Assembly (NCBI GenBank): GCA_022615575.1 | Contig: JAKEGM010000144.1 | Coordinates: 1-48,475 of the forward strand | Direction: 5' to 3' | Origin: Planctomycetales bacterium | GTDB taxonomy: Bacteria; Planctomycetota; Phycisphaerae; Sedimentisphaerales; Anaerohalosphaeraceae | Length of the DNA stretch: 48,475 nucleotides | Shown: positions 25,323-34,863 of the stretch, piece by piece | How positions within the stretch are numbered: position 1 is the first letter of the stretch | Layout of the letters: every line of letters starts with the position of its first letter | Translations under genes and position numbers: made by a program | The notes under the pieces: generated by a model | Told to the model about the DNA's origin: nothing | Databases searched by the model: none | Seen by the model: the letters and a program-made list of their open reading frames with translations, nothing else

Positions 25323-26447
25323 CTACTTTGTCACCGCGATTGATTTGCGGAAGAGGGCCATACTGTACACAAAGAAGCCAAGGCCGACCCCGCCCACGAT
25401 GAGAAATTGAGACCAGACCGCACTAATCCCGCCGCCGCGATAAATGATCACCTGCGAAAAGCTGACAAAATGCCGTGACGGCAGCAAGTATGTCATGCGC
25501 TGCAGCCATTGGGGCTGGCTCTCGACCGGTGTACTGCCGCCGGAAAGGAGCTGTATCACGATAATCACCAGCATGATTAGAAGTGCAAACTGAGCCATTG
25601 ATCGCGAGATCGTTCCCAGAAATAAGCCCAGCGCTGTCGTAAAGAAAAGATAGAGGATGACACCGCAGAACCACAGCACGATTGAACCGGCAAATGGAAC
25701 CTGCAGCGCCTTCATAACTACCAAAAAGAGCGACAGCCCCGTTGCGATAAGAATCACCAGGCCATTCGCCCAAACCTTCGCCATGGCGATCTCAAACGAT
25801 GTCAGGGGCATCACCAGGAGGTGTTCCAGCGTCCCATGTTCGCGTTCGCGGATCACAGCGGCGCCGCACAGAACGATTGTCAGCAAACTTATCTGATTGA
25901 TGATGGCCACGACGCTTTTAAACCAGGAGGATTCTCCGTTTGGATTGAACAATCTGCGAACGACTAGATTGATGGGCTGCGGCGGCGTTACATCCGTGCG
26001 GGAAAGAAAACTGGCGATGCGGTCATTGATGATGTTCTTGATATAGTTGGAGCCGATACCGGCCTGCTGCATGGCGGTTGCGTCGATATTCAACTGGATA
26101 TCCGGCTGCTGGTCCGCTCTAAGATCACTTTCAAACATAGGCGGAATTATAACGACAAACATGAATAGACCTTTGTCCATCGCTTCTTCGACCTCACTTG
26201 CAGCGATCAGTTCAGGTACCTGAAAACGCGGCGGATAAAACGCATTGATCAGTTCCTTGGACAAGGCCGAACCGTCCTCGTCCACAAAGGAGATGGAGGC
26301 ATTATTGACCTCACTGGAAGTCCCGGTCGCCTGGACATAGATCGCCAGCGTGAATGCGTAAAGGACGAACAGCACCATCACCAGATCGCACAACAGACTG
26401 CGAATTTCCTTGAGCCCAAGCCATAGGATGTTCAGCAACGTGGTCAT
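25323..26447 (-). CDS. ABC-2 type permease, YhhJ-like
   Basis: 374 residues. One N-terminal helix (LVMVLFVLYAFTLAIYV), a large external domain (about 45-180, with FVDEDGSALSKELINAFYPP) and five C-terminal helices with the ABC-2 signature AAVIREREHGTLEHLLVMPL followed by TSFEIAMAKVWANGL. This is the architecture of E. coli YhhJ and YbhR/YbhS. It starts 2 bases after the RbbA-type stop and would pair with the permease part of that protein to form the export channel. It has no ATPase of its own. Confidence 0.9.
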   Translation of the reverse strand: MTTLLNILWLGLKEIRSLLCDLVMVLFVLYAFTLAIYVQATGTSSEVNNASISFVDEDGSALSKELINAFYPPRFQVPELIAASEVEEAMDKGLFMFVVIIPPMFESDLRADQQPDIQLNIDATAMQQAGIGSNYIKNIINDRIASFLSRTDVTPPQPINLVVRRLFNPNGESSWFKSVVAIINQISLLTIVLCGAAVIREREHGTLEHLLVMPLTSFEIAMAKVWANGLVILIATGLSLFLVVMKALQVPFAGSIVLWFCGVILYLFFTTALGLFLGTISRSMAQFALLIMLVIIVIQLLSGGSTPVESQPQWLQRMTYLLPSRHFVSFSQVIIYRGGGISAVWSQFLIVGGVGLGFFVYSMALFRKSIAVTK

Positions 26448-26449
26448 GG

Positions 26450-29230
26450 TTATTTCTCCTGCTTTCTTAAGCCGACCAAACTCACTGCCCAGAGAATCGG
26501 GATGCAGCAGGCCAGAAAAACAAGGTCCTGAACCATAAGAGCAGGTCCAAGCCCTTTGGTATAAGCGCCGACACTGGAGTGCATGTAGTAAGTTGTCGGC
26601 CAGATCAAACCAATGAACCGGGCGTTGCCTTCAAGCGTTGAGACCGGCTGTAATAAACCAGAGAACTGGATCGTCGGCACAATGGTGAGAATCGCCGTGA
26701 CGAAAACGGCCGCGACCTGGCTGCTGGTAAAGGTCGATGTTACCATTCCCACACCGGTTGTCGCCGTCACATAAAGCAGCGTACACAGGGTCAGCATCAG
26801 AAAGCTCCCCTTGATCGGTACGCCGAAAACGAGCAATGCCATGGCCGCTAAAATAAAAAAGTTTATCATCCCGATCACGATATAGGGTATCTGTTTTCCC
26901 AAGAGGTACTCCATTCTTCCGGTCGGCGTAACATAGAAGTTGATCATGGAGCCCAACTCCTTTTCACGGACGATGCTGACCGACATGAGAATCGCCGGTA
27001 TGAGAATCAGCAGCAGGGCCGGAACACTGGGTACGATCGAGTAGATGCTTTCAAACGTCGGATTGTACATATACCGGTCCTGGATATTGGCGGTGAATTT
27101 CTTTTTGTCGGTATCGAGGCCGCTGGCAGGATCGTTAAGCAGGGTGTTGTGAACACCTTGCGCATACTGCGCAATCGTCTCTCCACGGAATGGGTTTGCG
27201 CCGTCCACTTGGGCCGAGACATCCGGTTTGGAGCCCTTGCGGACATCCCTGCCGAAATTCGGGGGAATCTCGAGGACCAGAGAAATGTCATCCGATTGAA
27301 GCCGTTTGAGGGCATCCTGGTCGGAGCCAATCGGTTCAGTCGGGATAAAGTAACGTTCCGATGCGGCGAACTGCTCAAGATAGGCGCGGCTTTCCGGCGA
27401 CCGGTCGAGATCGAACGTCGCATAGCGAATATTTTCTACATCGGTCGTGATTCCAAAGCCGAAGACGAGCATCAGCAGCGCCGAACCAATGAAGGCAAAG
27501 GCCAATCGCACCGGATCACGGCGGATCTGCATGGTTTCATTGTAGGTGTATGCGAGCATCCGAACAAGCTGCAGTTTGAAGTCGGATTGCTTGGCCGGTG
27601 ATGGCGGGGGCACAGGTTTTTCAACTGCCGGTGCGCTGATGGCCGCTTCATCCTTGCTTTTACCACTGGGCGCAGCACCGACAATTGCATCCTCCATATA
27701 GGCGATAAAGGCGTCCTCCAAACTGGCAGCGCCGCGCGTTTCTATCAGCTTCTGCGGAGCATCACAGGCCAGGACTTTCCCCGCATTCATGAGCGATATC
27801 CGGTCACAGCGCATTCCTTCATTCATGAAATGGGTTGTGACGAAGATCGTTACGCCCTGCTTTCGCGAAAGATCAATCAGCAGTTCCCAGAAACTGTCCC
27901 GGGCCACCGGATCGACCCCCGACGTGGGTTCATCCAAAATCAGGATTTCCGGTTCATGCAGAACGGCCACCGCCAGCGACAGCCGCTGACGCAAGCCCAT
28001 CGGCAGATCCTCCGCCAACGAATCCAGATGCGGACCCAATCCGAATTTTTCGACCAGCTCTTCGATACGCGCTTTGGCCTTCTCAGGCGTAATGTGATAC
28101 AGGCGAGCATCCAGGACCAGGTTCTGGCGAACGGTCAGCTCGCCGTAAAGCGAGAACGCCTGCGTCATGTATCCGAGGCGTTTGCGGACTTCGATGCTTC
28201 CGGCTTCAACCGAATGGCCGAAGAGCGTCGCGGTTCCCTCAGTGGGAGGCAGCAGTCCGGTCAGCATCTTCATGGTGGTGGACTTGCCGCAGCCATTGGA
28301 GCCGAGGAAGCCGAAAATTTCACCCCGCTCGATAGACAGGGTCACGTGGTCGACAGCGGTAAAGCTGCCGAAACGGCGCGTCAGGCCCTTGGCGTCGATG
28401 GCAATTTCCGATTCGGCGGCAGCGCGAGGCGGAATGATGAGTTCCGTATGACCCATGCGTTTCTCCTCGGGCAGCAGAGCAATGAAGCATTTCTCCAAAT
28501 CCTTAGTGCCTGTCCGCTCCATCAGTTCCGCCGGCGTTCCCGTTGCCAGCACACGTCCGGCGTCCATCGCAACGATCCAGTCCCACTGCTGAGCTTCGTC
28601 CATGTAGGCGGTGGAAATAATAACACTCATACTGGGACGGCCTGCACGAATATCGTCAATAAGCGTCCAAAATTGCCGCCGGGAGAGCGGATCAACGCCG
28701 GTGGTGGGTTCATCGAGAACAAGAAGATCCGGTTCGTGGACCAATGCGCCGCAGAGTCCCACCTTTTGTTTCATTCCCCCCGAGAGTTTTCCGGCGGGGC
28801 GTCCGGGGAAAGGCCCAAGTCCGGTGGCATCGAGCAGTTCTTTAACTTTGGTCGAACGCTCCGCTGCAGACAGACCGAAGAGTCGCGCCATGAAATCGAC
28901 GTTGTCATGAACGCTGAGTTCCAGGTAGAGGTTTTTGCCTAACCCCTGAGGCATGTACGCGATTTGCGGGCACACAATACGTCGATGCCGGACGTCAGCG
29001 ATGTCTCCATCCAGAACAGTCACACTCCCGTGCTGCAGCTTCTTGGAGCCGGCTATCAGGGCCATAAGCGTCGACTTACCGACGCCGTCAGGCCCGACTA
29101 TGCCAACCATGCAGCCGCTTGGAACATCGAGAGAAATGCCATCGAGCGCCACAACGCTCCCATAACGATGGGTGACGTCCTTAATGGAAACGACCGGCTT
29201 GCCGTCGGATTCTGAAACGCAAAACTGCAT
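26450..29230 (-). CDS. rbbA: RbbA-type protein: two ABC ATPase domains fused to an ABC-2 permease
   Basis: 926 residues, close to E. coli RbbA. ABC1: Walker A GPDGVGKST (46-54), signature LSGGMKQKVGL (149-159), Walker B LLVLDEPTTGVD. ABC2 (about 275-500): Walker A GSNGCGKST, Walker B ILILDEPTSGVD, but LPMGLRQRLSL in place of LSGGQ, so one composite ATP site may be weak. After a Pro-rich linker comes a permease (one helix near 578, an external domain with SDDISLVLEIPPNFGRDVRK, five C-terminal helices around SIVREKELGSMINFYVTPTG). E. coli RbbA was described as a ribosome-bound ATPase, but the co-transcribed adaptor and outer-membrane factor argue for export here. It starts 3 bases after the outer-membrane-factor stop. 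Confidence 0.92.
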   Translation of the reverse strand: MQFCVSESDGKPVVSIKDVTHRYGSVVALDGISLDVPSGCMVGIVGPDGVGKSTLMALIAGSKKLQHGSVTVLDGDIADVRHRRIVCPQIAYMPQGLGKNLYLELSVHDNVDFMARLFGLSAAERSTKVKELLDATGLGPFPGRPAGKLSGGMKQKVGLCGALVHEPDLLVLDEPTTGVDPLSRRQFWTLIDDIRAGRPSMSVIISTAYMDEAQQWDWIVAMDAGRVLATGTPAELMERTGTKDLEKCFIALLPEEKRMGHTELIIPPRAAAESEIAIDAKGLTRRFGSFTAVDHVTLSIERGEIFGFLGSNGCGKSTTMKMLTGLLPPTEGTATLFGHSVEAGSIEVRKRLGYMTQAFSLYGELTVRQNLVLDARLYHITPEKAKARIEELVEKFGLGPHLDSLAEDLPMGLRQRLSLAVAVLHEPEILILDEPTSGVDPVARDSFWELLIDLSRKQGVTIFVTTHFMNEGMRCDRISLMNAGKVLACDAPQKLIETRGAASLEDAFIAYMEDAIVGAAPSGKSKDEAAISAPAVEKPVPPPSPAKQSDFKLQLVRMLAYTYNETMQIRRDPVRLAFAFIGSALLMLVFGFGITTDVENIRYATFDLDRSPESRAYLEQFAASERYFIPTEPIGSDQDALKRLQSDDISLVLEIPPNFGRDVRKGSKPDVSAQVDGANPFRGETIAQYAQGVHNTLLNDPASGLDTDKKKFTANIQDRYMYNPTFESIYSIVPSVPALLLILIPAILMSVSIVREKELGSMINFYVTPTGRMEYLLGKQIPYIVIGMINFFILAAMALLVFGVPIKGSFLMLTLCTLLYVTATTGVGMVTSTFTSSQVAAVFVTAILTIVPTIQFSGLLQPVSTLEGNARFIGLIWPTTYYMHSSVGAYTKGLGPALMVQDLVFLACCIPILWAVSLVGLRKQEK

Positions 29231-29233
29231 AGA

Positions 29234-30874
29234 TCAACGCTCCTGTTCAGGATTTTCCAAAACGGGCTTATCCTCGGATAACGTCTCCACGTCTGCCTGC
29301 TTGCGCGTGGATTCAATCAAACGGCCCCAGTCCGTCCGTTCCTGCATCTCGGCCTGCGTGCTTTCTGCAATGATTGGTTGGCCCCGGCGCAATTCCCACC
29401 CTCCGCCCAGTGCCTTGTAAAGGGCAATCAAATTCGTGGCAAGGGAGGAGCGTGCCTGAGCCAAGTTATTTTCCTCCTGCAGCAGGGCGCGTTGCGTATC
29501 TAACACACGCTGATAATCCACCGCGCCTTCCCGATATTGCACCAAAGCAATCTCCACTGACCGCTGGGCAGCATTTACGGAGTTCTGCTCAAACACTGTC
29601 GCTTCCTGGTATTTGAGAAAACCGGTCAGCGCATCGTCCACTTCCTGGGCCGCCCGGAGCACGGTGCCCTGGTAATTGACGAGCAATTGCTGAAACCGTG
29701 CGTCCTGAATGCGCACGTTGTTCTCGATGCGGCCGTAATTGAAAATGGGCCACCGTATTCCCGGGCCAAAGGAATAGAAAAAGCTGTCGCCGTCCGACAT
29801 ATCGCCAAAGTCCGCATTGCCGGACTGCACCCCGCCGTGATCGCTGCTTTGAAACCCAACTTCACCGAAAAGCGAAAAACTGGGATACAGATCCGCCTTG
29901 ACAATACCGATGTGGGCACACTGCGCAGCGGCGGAAAGCTCGGCGCTGCGGATATCCGGCCGCCGCCGCAGCAGTTCGGCCGGCATGCTGACCGCCACTT
30001 CACAAGGCGCCGCGGGAATTCCTTTGTGCTCACTCAGTAACGCGTCAAAGGCACCCGTCGGCTCTCCTAACAGCGTGCTCAAGGCATTCTGCGACTGCTG
30101 CAATCTGGCCTGCAGCTGAGGAATGGACGCCCGGGTGCTCTCTAATAACGCAAGCGCCTGGGTCACATCCAGTTCCGTGGTGGCGCCATTGCGGAAACGA
30201 GAGTCGGCAATCTGCAACCCTTCCTCCTGAACTTTGATGTTTGCACTGGCCAGCTCAATGAGCACCTCAAAAGTACGAATCACCGTATAGGTGCGGGCAA
30301 CTTCCGCTGTGAGCGTGACAATGGCGTCATCATAGTCGGCCTCCGTAGCCATCAAACCGGCCTGAGCGGCTTCCACATCCCGCCGAAACTTGCCCCAGAA
30401 ATCCAGTTCCCAAACCGCGTCAAAACCCACCTGGTAATCCCAGAAATTTCGGTCGCTGCCGTAATTGTTGGCCGCATTCTTGCTAAGCCCCACCCCTGTC
30501 GCACTGCCGAAAACCTCCTGCTGCTGGGGGTACTGCCCCCCGATGGCAACGGCCAACCTGGCGCGGGCTTCCAGAATCCTCAGACCAGCGATCTGCAACG
30601 GCAGGTTTTGCTGGTAGGCGAGCTGGATTAACTCATCGAGTGTCGGATCATCAAACGCTTTCCACCACAGTTTGTCAACGTCCGTCTGAGTCCTAACCCG
30701 CGGGTCGCCTGTTTCGCTCCAGTTTTCTGCAACGTTGGTTTCGGGTTTCGTGAAGTCAGGGCCGACCGTACACCCGCTAAGCCCCAACATCATACTCAGC
30801 AGCAAAACCGCACCGACAATCACCAACGGCTCTCCGGACATCGCTGACCTTGCATTGTTATGGTTGTACATCAA
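29234..30874 (-). CDS. Outer-membrane efflux lipoprotein, NodT/OprM-type TolC family
   Basis: 546 residues. Lipobox LGLSGC with Cys35, followed by TVGPDFTKPE, the characteristic opening of NodT/OprM factors. Two OEP repeats follow: LGLSKNAANNYGSDRNFWDY, VWELDFWGKFRRDVEAAQAG in the first and FGPGIRWPIFNYGRIENNVR in the second, each with long heptad-rich helices for the periplasmic barrel. Start uncertain between the two ATGs at 30874/30871 and ATG 30841. Its presence in the operon makes a complete envelope-spanning pump. Confidence 0.9.
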   Translation of the reverse strand: MMYNHNNARSAMSGEPLVIVGAVLLLSMMLGLSGCTVGPDFTKPETNVAENWSETGDPRVRTQTDVDKLWWKAFDDPTLDELIQLAYQQNLPLQIAGLRILEARARLAVAIGGQYPQQQEVFGSATGVGLSKNAANNYGSDRNFWDYQVGFDAVWELDFWGKFRRDVEAAQAGLMATEADYDDAIVTLTAEVARTYTVIRTFEVLIELASANIKVQEEGLQIADSRFRNGATTELDVTQALALLESTRASIPQLQARLQQSQNALSTLLGEPTGAFDALLSEHKGIPAAPCEVAVSMPAELLRRRPDIRSAELSAAAQCAHIGIVKADLYPSFSLFGEVGFQSSDHGGVQSGNADFGDMSDGDSFFYSFGPGIRWPIFNYGRIENNVRIQDARFQQLLVNYQGTVLRAAQEVDDALTGFLKYQEATVFEQNSVNAAQRSVEIALVQYREGAVDYQRVLDTQRALLQEENNLAQARSSLATNLIALYKALGGGWELRRGQPIIAESTQAEMQERTDWGRLIESTRKQADVETLSEDKPVLENPEQER

Positions 30875-30882
30875 GGCGCCTC

Positions 30883-31929
30883 CTATGATTGTTCATTTAA
30901 GGGGTTCACGCTGTCGTCCGGCTGCTTTCGCGGCACCACAAGATTCTGCAGCCAGTCCGGCCAGACAGCGGATTCATCCAACTGGACATATCCGACACCT
31001 CGGACACCCGTCTTGATATACTCAATATAAGAGGAGACCAACTCTTCGGGCATCTTGATTTTGACGCGAAACATCAGCTTGTCACGCTCGCTGCGCGTCT
31101 CGACCTGCTTGGGAGTGAACTGCGCTTCCGGAGACACGAAGGTGACATTTCCGGCAACAGCCCGGCCGGAAGCATTGTCACCCAGCATCCTTGCTTCGGC
31201 GCCAATCTTGACTTTGGCGGCCTGTTCCGAAGGAAGGAATATCTCCATATAGACATCTTCCAGGTTCACCAGCGTCAGCGCCTTGCCGCCGGCAGCCAGT
31301 ACCTCGCCAACTTCGACCAGGCGATAAAGCACCCTTCCGCGGACGGGGGACCTGAGTGTCGCATCGTCGATACGGGTCTGGATTGTCGCCACGTCTGCCT
31401 GTGCAACTTCAACTTCCTGCAGAGCCGTTTGCAGCCGTGCTTCTTCTTCCGTCAGAGAGGCCGTAGTTGTTTCCAGTTTTGTCCTGCGGACATCCAATTC
31501 CCGCTGCGAGCCGGCGCGTTCCTCGACAAGCTTTCGGGCGCGTTCGACCTCTATTCCGGCAAGTTTGATCTCACTTTGGGATCTGACAATGGCGGCCCGG
31601 GCGATTGCCAGACGTTCCTGGGTGGCTGCAACATTTGCCCTGGCAGAAGCCAGCTCCGCTTCCAGCGTGACGGTGTCAAGCTGAACCAGAATCTGCCCCG
31701 GATCGACGAGATCGCCTTCGTCAACGAGGATTTCCTTAACCCTGAGCGGTTCCTTGGCGGCGGCATCGACCAGTTTGGCCTCGAGCCGTCCGTTACCTGA
31801 GGCAAACCCCTCCGGCAGCGAGAATTGCTTCGCCTTCCAATACCGATAGCCGAAGAACACAATGCCGGCAATGACGACCGCAAAAAAGACGATCCTCCTT
31901 AGAGATTTTGGGGAAATTGCTTGGGACAT
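30883..31929 (-). CDS. HlyD-family membrane-fusion adaptor, YhiI-like
   Basis: 348 residues. One membrane helix (IVFFAVVIAGIVFFGYRYW), a split lipoyl-like domain (VKEILVDEGDLVDPGQILVQ and ATLRSPVRGRVLYRLVEVGE), a long alpha-hairpin between them (about 90-195) and a beta-barrel (LVNLEDVYMEIFLPSEQAAK). It is the first gene of the four-gene efflux operon, 8 bases before the outer-membrane factor. In E. coli the neighbour of rbbA-yhhJ is likewise an HlyD protein, yhiI. The substrate is unknown. Confidence 0.9.
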   Translation of the reverse strand: MSQAISPKSLRRIVFFAVVIAGIVFFGYRYWKAKQFSLPEGFASGNGRLEAKLVDAAAKEPLRVKEILVDEGDLVDPGQILVQLDTVTLEAELASARANVAATQERLAIARAAIVRSQSEIKLAGIEVERARKLVEERAGSQRELDVRRTKLETTTASLTEEEARLQTALQEVEVAQADVATIQTRIDDATLRSPVRGRVLYRLVEVGEVLAAGGKALTLVNLEDVYMEIFLPSEQAAKVKIGAEARMLGDNASGRAVAGNVTFVSPEAQFTPKQVETRSERDKLMFRVKIKMPEELVSSYIEYIKTGVRGVGYVQLDESAVWPDWLQNLVVPRKQPDDSVNPLNEQS

Positions 31930-31986
31930 AGGTGACTCCTGTGATTTTATCGTTCTCTCTTTTCCTTATTTCCTGCACTTGGTATC

Positions 31987-32014
31987 ATTATAGTAATGTT
32001 TCCCATACAATCAA
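31987..32014 (-). promoter_or_regulatory. Promoter of the efflux operon
   Basis: Minus strand: TTGATT, 16-base spacer, perfect TATAAT, 58 bases upstream of the adaptor ATG. The spacer reads GTATGGGAAACATTAC, an imperfect dyad that could seat a regulator. Confidence 0.6.
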
Positions 32015-32112
32015 GATTTTTTTTACGGAAATTGACGGGCCCGATAGAGCATCGGGCCGGGGCGGAGAAAACTCCCCACGCCCCTCTTGCCTTGCAAAAT
32101 CGCTCAGGTGCG

Positions 32113-32874
32113 TCAACGGCCTATATGTTCAACGGCTCTGAGAAGCGGGTCGCCGGAAACTTTCACAAGCCCGGAGAGCGGTCGATTCATCTCCTCAATC
32201 AGAAAAACAGCACCGCCAACCGAAATCGCGCAAACAATTAAAACTGTCAATACCGTTTTATTGGACGGCGCACAAAGCCCGATGCTGCCGAAAAGAATCA
32301 CAAGCCAGGACAGCAGAATCAGATAAAACACCGGCGGCAGCGAGAGCTGCGCCCGCTCGATCGTCAGCCATCGCACTTGCAGTATTTCCCTGCAGAGCTG
32401 CACCGCTTCCGATTGAAACATCCGCTGCCAATCGTTTTGCGGGGTCAGCCCGAGCATCTCGACCATAACGGCCTCCGCGGCGGGCGGCGTTTCAAAGGCA
32501 AGTTTATCTATCTCCGCCGCCTGTTCAGGCCAGCAAATCTTTATCTGCTCAGCAACAAGGCTGCGGAGCATCTGGCGGATCGGCTCCGTTTCCGGACCGT
32601 ACCGGACCATCGTACGGTCAAGCATGATGAGTTTTGCGCTGCCCTGCGAGATTGCCGCCCCCATTTCATCGAACGAATTCTTTGCCGAACTGACTAAAAG
32701 ACTCAGCACCAGCGCACAGAGCGTCGCAATCAGACCCGACCCCATCTTCACCGCGTCTCTCGAATCGCCGGTCAGATGATGGTCCGGCAGGGTATTACGA
32801 AGCAGCAGGCCGGCGACCGCCCCGCCCAAAACACACACAAATGCACCTATCCCAATAACCCAGGCACTCATCAT
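32113..32874 (-). CDS. DUF4239-like (bestrophin-like) membrane protein
   Basis: 253 residues. Two N-terminal helices (AWVIGIGAFVCVLGGAVAGL; SGLIATLCALVLSLLVSSAK), a soluble central helical part (70-180) and two C-terminal helices (LPPVFYLILLSWLVILFGSI; VLTVLIVCAISVGGAVFLIE). This 2+2 arrangement, with LVLSLLVSSAKNSFD after helix 2, is that of DUF4239 proteins, a family of unknown function. The start ATG has GGGAG 6 bases upstream. Monocistronic by context: own promoter and a different operon downstream. Confidence 0.75.
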   Translation of the reverse strand: MMSAWVIGIGAFVCVLGGAVAGLLLRNTLPDHHLTGDSRDAVKMGSGLIATLCALVLSLLVSSAKNSFDEMGAAISQGSAKLIMLDRTMVRYGPETEPIRQMLRSLVAEQIKICWPEQAAEIDKLAFETPPAAEAVMVEMLGLTPQNDWQRMFQSEAVQLCREILQVRWLTIERAQLSLPPVFYLILLSWLVILFGSIGLCAPSNKTVLTVLIVCAISVGGAVFLIEEMNRPLSGLVKVSGDPLLRAVEHIGR

Positions 32875-32902
32875 TCAATTCTCCCGCAGAATTCTTTTGC
32901 AA

Positions 32903-32930
32903 AGTATATTCATATATTCGTTCTGTGCAA
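32903..32930 (-). promoter_or_regulatory. Promoter of the DUF4239-like gene
   Basis: Minus strand: TTGCAC, 16-base spacer, TATACT, 29 bases before the start codon. Confidence 0.55.
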
Positions 32931-33020
32931 GGTTTAAAATGGCTTTCCTCCTGACTTCCGGGTTCCTACCCCCAAATAAAGACGCTCCGTACAGCGATAT
33001 GAGAAATTCCTTGGCGCAAC

Positions 33021-33050
33021 AAAAAAGGCGAGGAAAAACCTCGCCTTTTC
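33021..33050 (-). terminator. Rho-independent terminator of the choice-of-anchor protein gene
   Basis: Perfect 11-base stem AAAAGGCGAGG (33023-33033) and CCTCGCCTTTT (33039-33049) with a 5-base loop, 20 bases past the stop. On the minus strand it ends in a T6 run. Confidence 0.9.
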
Positions 33051-33069
33051 GTGCTTACTCATCGAATCC

Positions 33070-34236
33070 TCACGAAGCAAGATCAGCCATCAAATCATTA
33101 ACTTTTGCGTTCAGCACCGATACGGCATCTCCCACAACGAAGTCCTGCGGTTTAGCAACGCCATCCATTTTCTTGGCGATATCGTCCAATTGCGCAGCTG
33201 CAAGCTGATAGGCGCCCGCATTAATCAAATCGCTGGCGGCTTCAATCATATTGCGAAGTGCATTGAGACGTTTTTCGGGGCTGTTGCCCGGACCGTAACC
33301 CAGTAGTGTTCCACCGGCTGCGGAAGCATCAAAATAGTTCAGAATATCCCGTATCTGCTGCTGGGGCGGAACATCCACAACAATGCCAACACCGCCCAGA
33401 ACCACTTCCACCAGTGATTCATCCGCATCGTCACTGACAATCTGAACAATGGCTGCTGCAGCACCGGCAGCGTCCGGTATAAAGGTTACTTCAAAATCGA
33501 CACCAAGCGATGTATTGGGAGCAATCACCAGCGGAGCCGCGGGGCCAGCGGTAATAGCGAAATCAGCGTCGCCGGCTATCGTCACCGAAGAAACATTCAG
33601 AGCGGCTGTTCCATAATTGTATATCTGGACCAGAACCGTTGTGCTCTGCCCGACTTCGACATCGCCAAAATCCCAGGAAAGCAGAGCCGGCTGCACATAA
33701 ATCTCCGGGCTGGTCTGGGGAGGAACATCCGGCCATCCCAGGTTAATCCGTGCATCCGGGTCCAACACCACGGGAACCGAGAATGCGCCGCCGTTTTGGT
33801 AAAGGCCGCTCAATACAAACTCGGATGGACTGGCGGTGTTGTTAACAATTTCGGCTACCGATTCATCCTGCGGCGTTCCATTCACGGCAAAAGCCGACCC
33901 GTAAACCGTCACGATTGCCGTATATCCAACTACTAACGAATTTTCGATTGTCCCGCTGTGAATATCCACGGTGCTGCCTTCCAAGGCCAAAAGCCAGCCG
34001 TCCGCATAGCCCGGACCGCCTTCTGTAATGACGCCCCCATCAAGCGTCAGAGCCGCATCCGCAACCACGGTCTGACCGTACAAAACACACCCTTGCCCGA
34101 CAGTGGCGGTTTGACCGCCGTAGAGAAACACATATGACTGACCACACACATCCTCCGCTATGGCCGCAGACGAAAGTCCCACGACCATCGCACACAACAA
34201 AACCACCCTGCCCAACATCTCATTTTTCTTCGACAT
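33070..34236 (-). CDS. Secreted protein with a choice-of-anchor D (ASPM-SPD-2-Hydin-like) domain
   Basis: 388 residues. Signal peptide (MLGRVVLLCAMVVGLSSAAIA) cleaved near residue 27. Residues 30-170 have a beta-helix-like rhythm (LYGGQTATVGQGCVLYGQTV, STVDIHSGTIENSLVVGYTA). From about 190 comes an Ig-like module, SWDFGDVEVGQSTTVLVQIY then NYGTAALNVSSVTIAGDADF, typical of choice-of-anchor D / Hydin-like domains in planctomycete surface proteins. The last 90 residues are helical (EKRLNALRNMIEAASDLINA). No dockerin repeat or C-terminal anchor is seen. AAGGAAAG lies 5 bases before ATG 34236. Confidence 0.8.
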   Translation of the reverse strand: MSKKNEMLGRVVLLCAMVVGLSSAAIAEDVCGQSYVFLYGGQTATVGQGCVLYGQTVVADAALTLDGGVITEGGPGYADGWLLALEGSTVDIHSGTIENSLVVGYTAIVTVYGSAFAVNGTPQDESVAEIVNNTASPSEFVLSGLYQNGGAFSVPVVLDPDARINLGWPDVPPQTSPEIYVQPALLSWDFGDVEVGQSTTVLVQIYNYGTAALNVSSVTIAGDADFAITAGPAAPLVIAPNTSLGVDFEVTFIPDAAGAAAAIVQIVSDDADESLVEVVLGGVGIVVDVPPQQQIRDILNYFDASAAGGTLLGYGPGNSPEKRLNALRNMIEAASDLINAGAYQLAAAQLDDIAKKMDGVAKPQDFVVGDAVSVLNAKVNDLMADLAS

Positions 34237-34273
34237 TGTTACTTTCCTTAAAAAACTTTAATGAAATATTTTT

Positions 34274-34289
34274 GTCTTGATGTCAAGAC
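34274..34289. promoter_or_regulatory. Perfect dyad GTCTTGATGTCAAGAC, candidate operator
   Basis: Seven-base arms with a 2-base centre, 38 bases upstream of the choice-of-anchor gene. It embeds a TTGACA (-35-like) on the minus strand; the matching -10 17 bases on (CATTAA) is weak. Confidence 0.4.
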
Positions 34290-34827
34290 ATTACGGTCTT
34301 TATCGGAAAAACCACGACGTTTTCTCAAATAAATCGGCTTTGTTCTTCTTGACTCCTCGCCACCGGTATCAGGCATTAGTGTAAAGAAAATAAGGAGTTA
34401 GAACATTTTTAAAAAATTGGAAATTGGGTTTGTTTTTGAAAAGAGGATATCCACAAATTACACTGCTGATTGTGGACAGAGATTTGCCGCTTGTAAAGCC
34501 ATAAACACAAAAGAGGCCGCACCAAACAACCTCACGAGTTGCCTTAAAAACCGGTGTTCTCCCTTTTTCCCTTCCATCATCCCTCGCTACTTATCTGAAA
34601 ATCTCAAACTCTGGGTGTAATTATATAGGAATGTTTGAAGGATGTCAAACAAATTTTTCATTTTTCACCAGGATTAGCGAATTTTATTGGACATACACAC
34701 TCGCCCGAGACAATACATAGGCACAATTGGGGGTATTAACCAGTTATTGTCGCTTTTCGTGTCGTAAATCCAATTCTTCAAATGAGAAATATTCCAAAAT
34801 ATTCCTTAGTTTAGGTATTTTTACCGA
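34290..34827. other. AT-rich spacer without a recognisable gene
   Basis: No protein-like frame. It contains AAATTGGGTTTG at 34421-34432, shared with the repeat-rich spacer at 46481 and 46581. A possible short plus-strand frame at 34417-34620 has no ribosome site and a composition like non-coding DNA. Confidence 0.4.
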
Positions 34828-34857
34828 TTGACTTATATTTTTCAATTTCGATACAAT
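34828..34857 (+). promoter_or_regulatory. Promoter of the dockerin-like secreted protein
   Basis: TTGACT, 18-base spacer, TACAAT; transcription would start near 34864, about 285 bases before the ATG. Confidence 0.65.
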
Positions 34858-34863
34858 GTTTGC

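Noticed and set aside
27830-28942. 370-codon plus-strand open frame
   Set aside because: Shadow of the RbbA ATPase domains.
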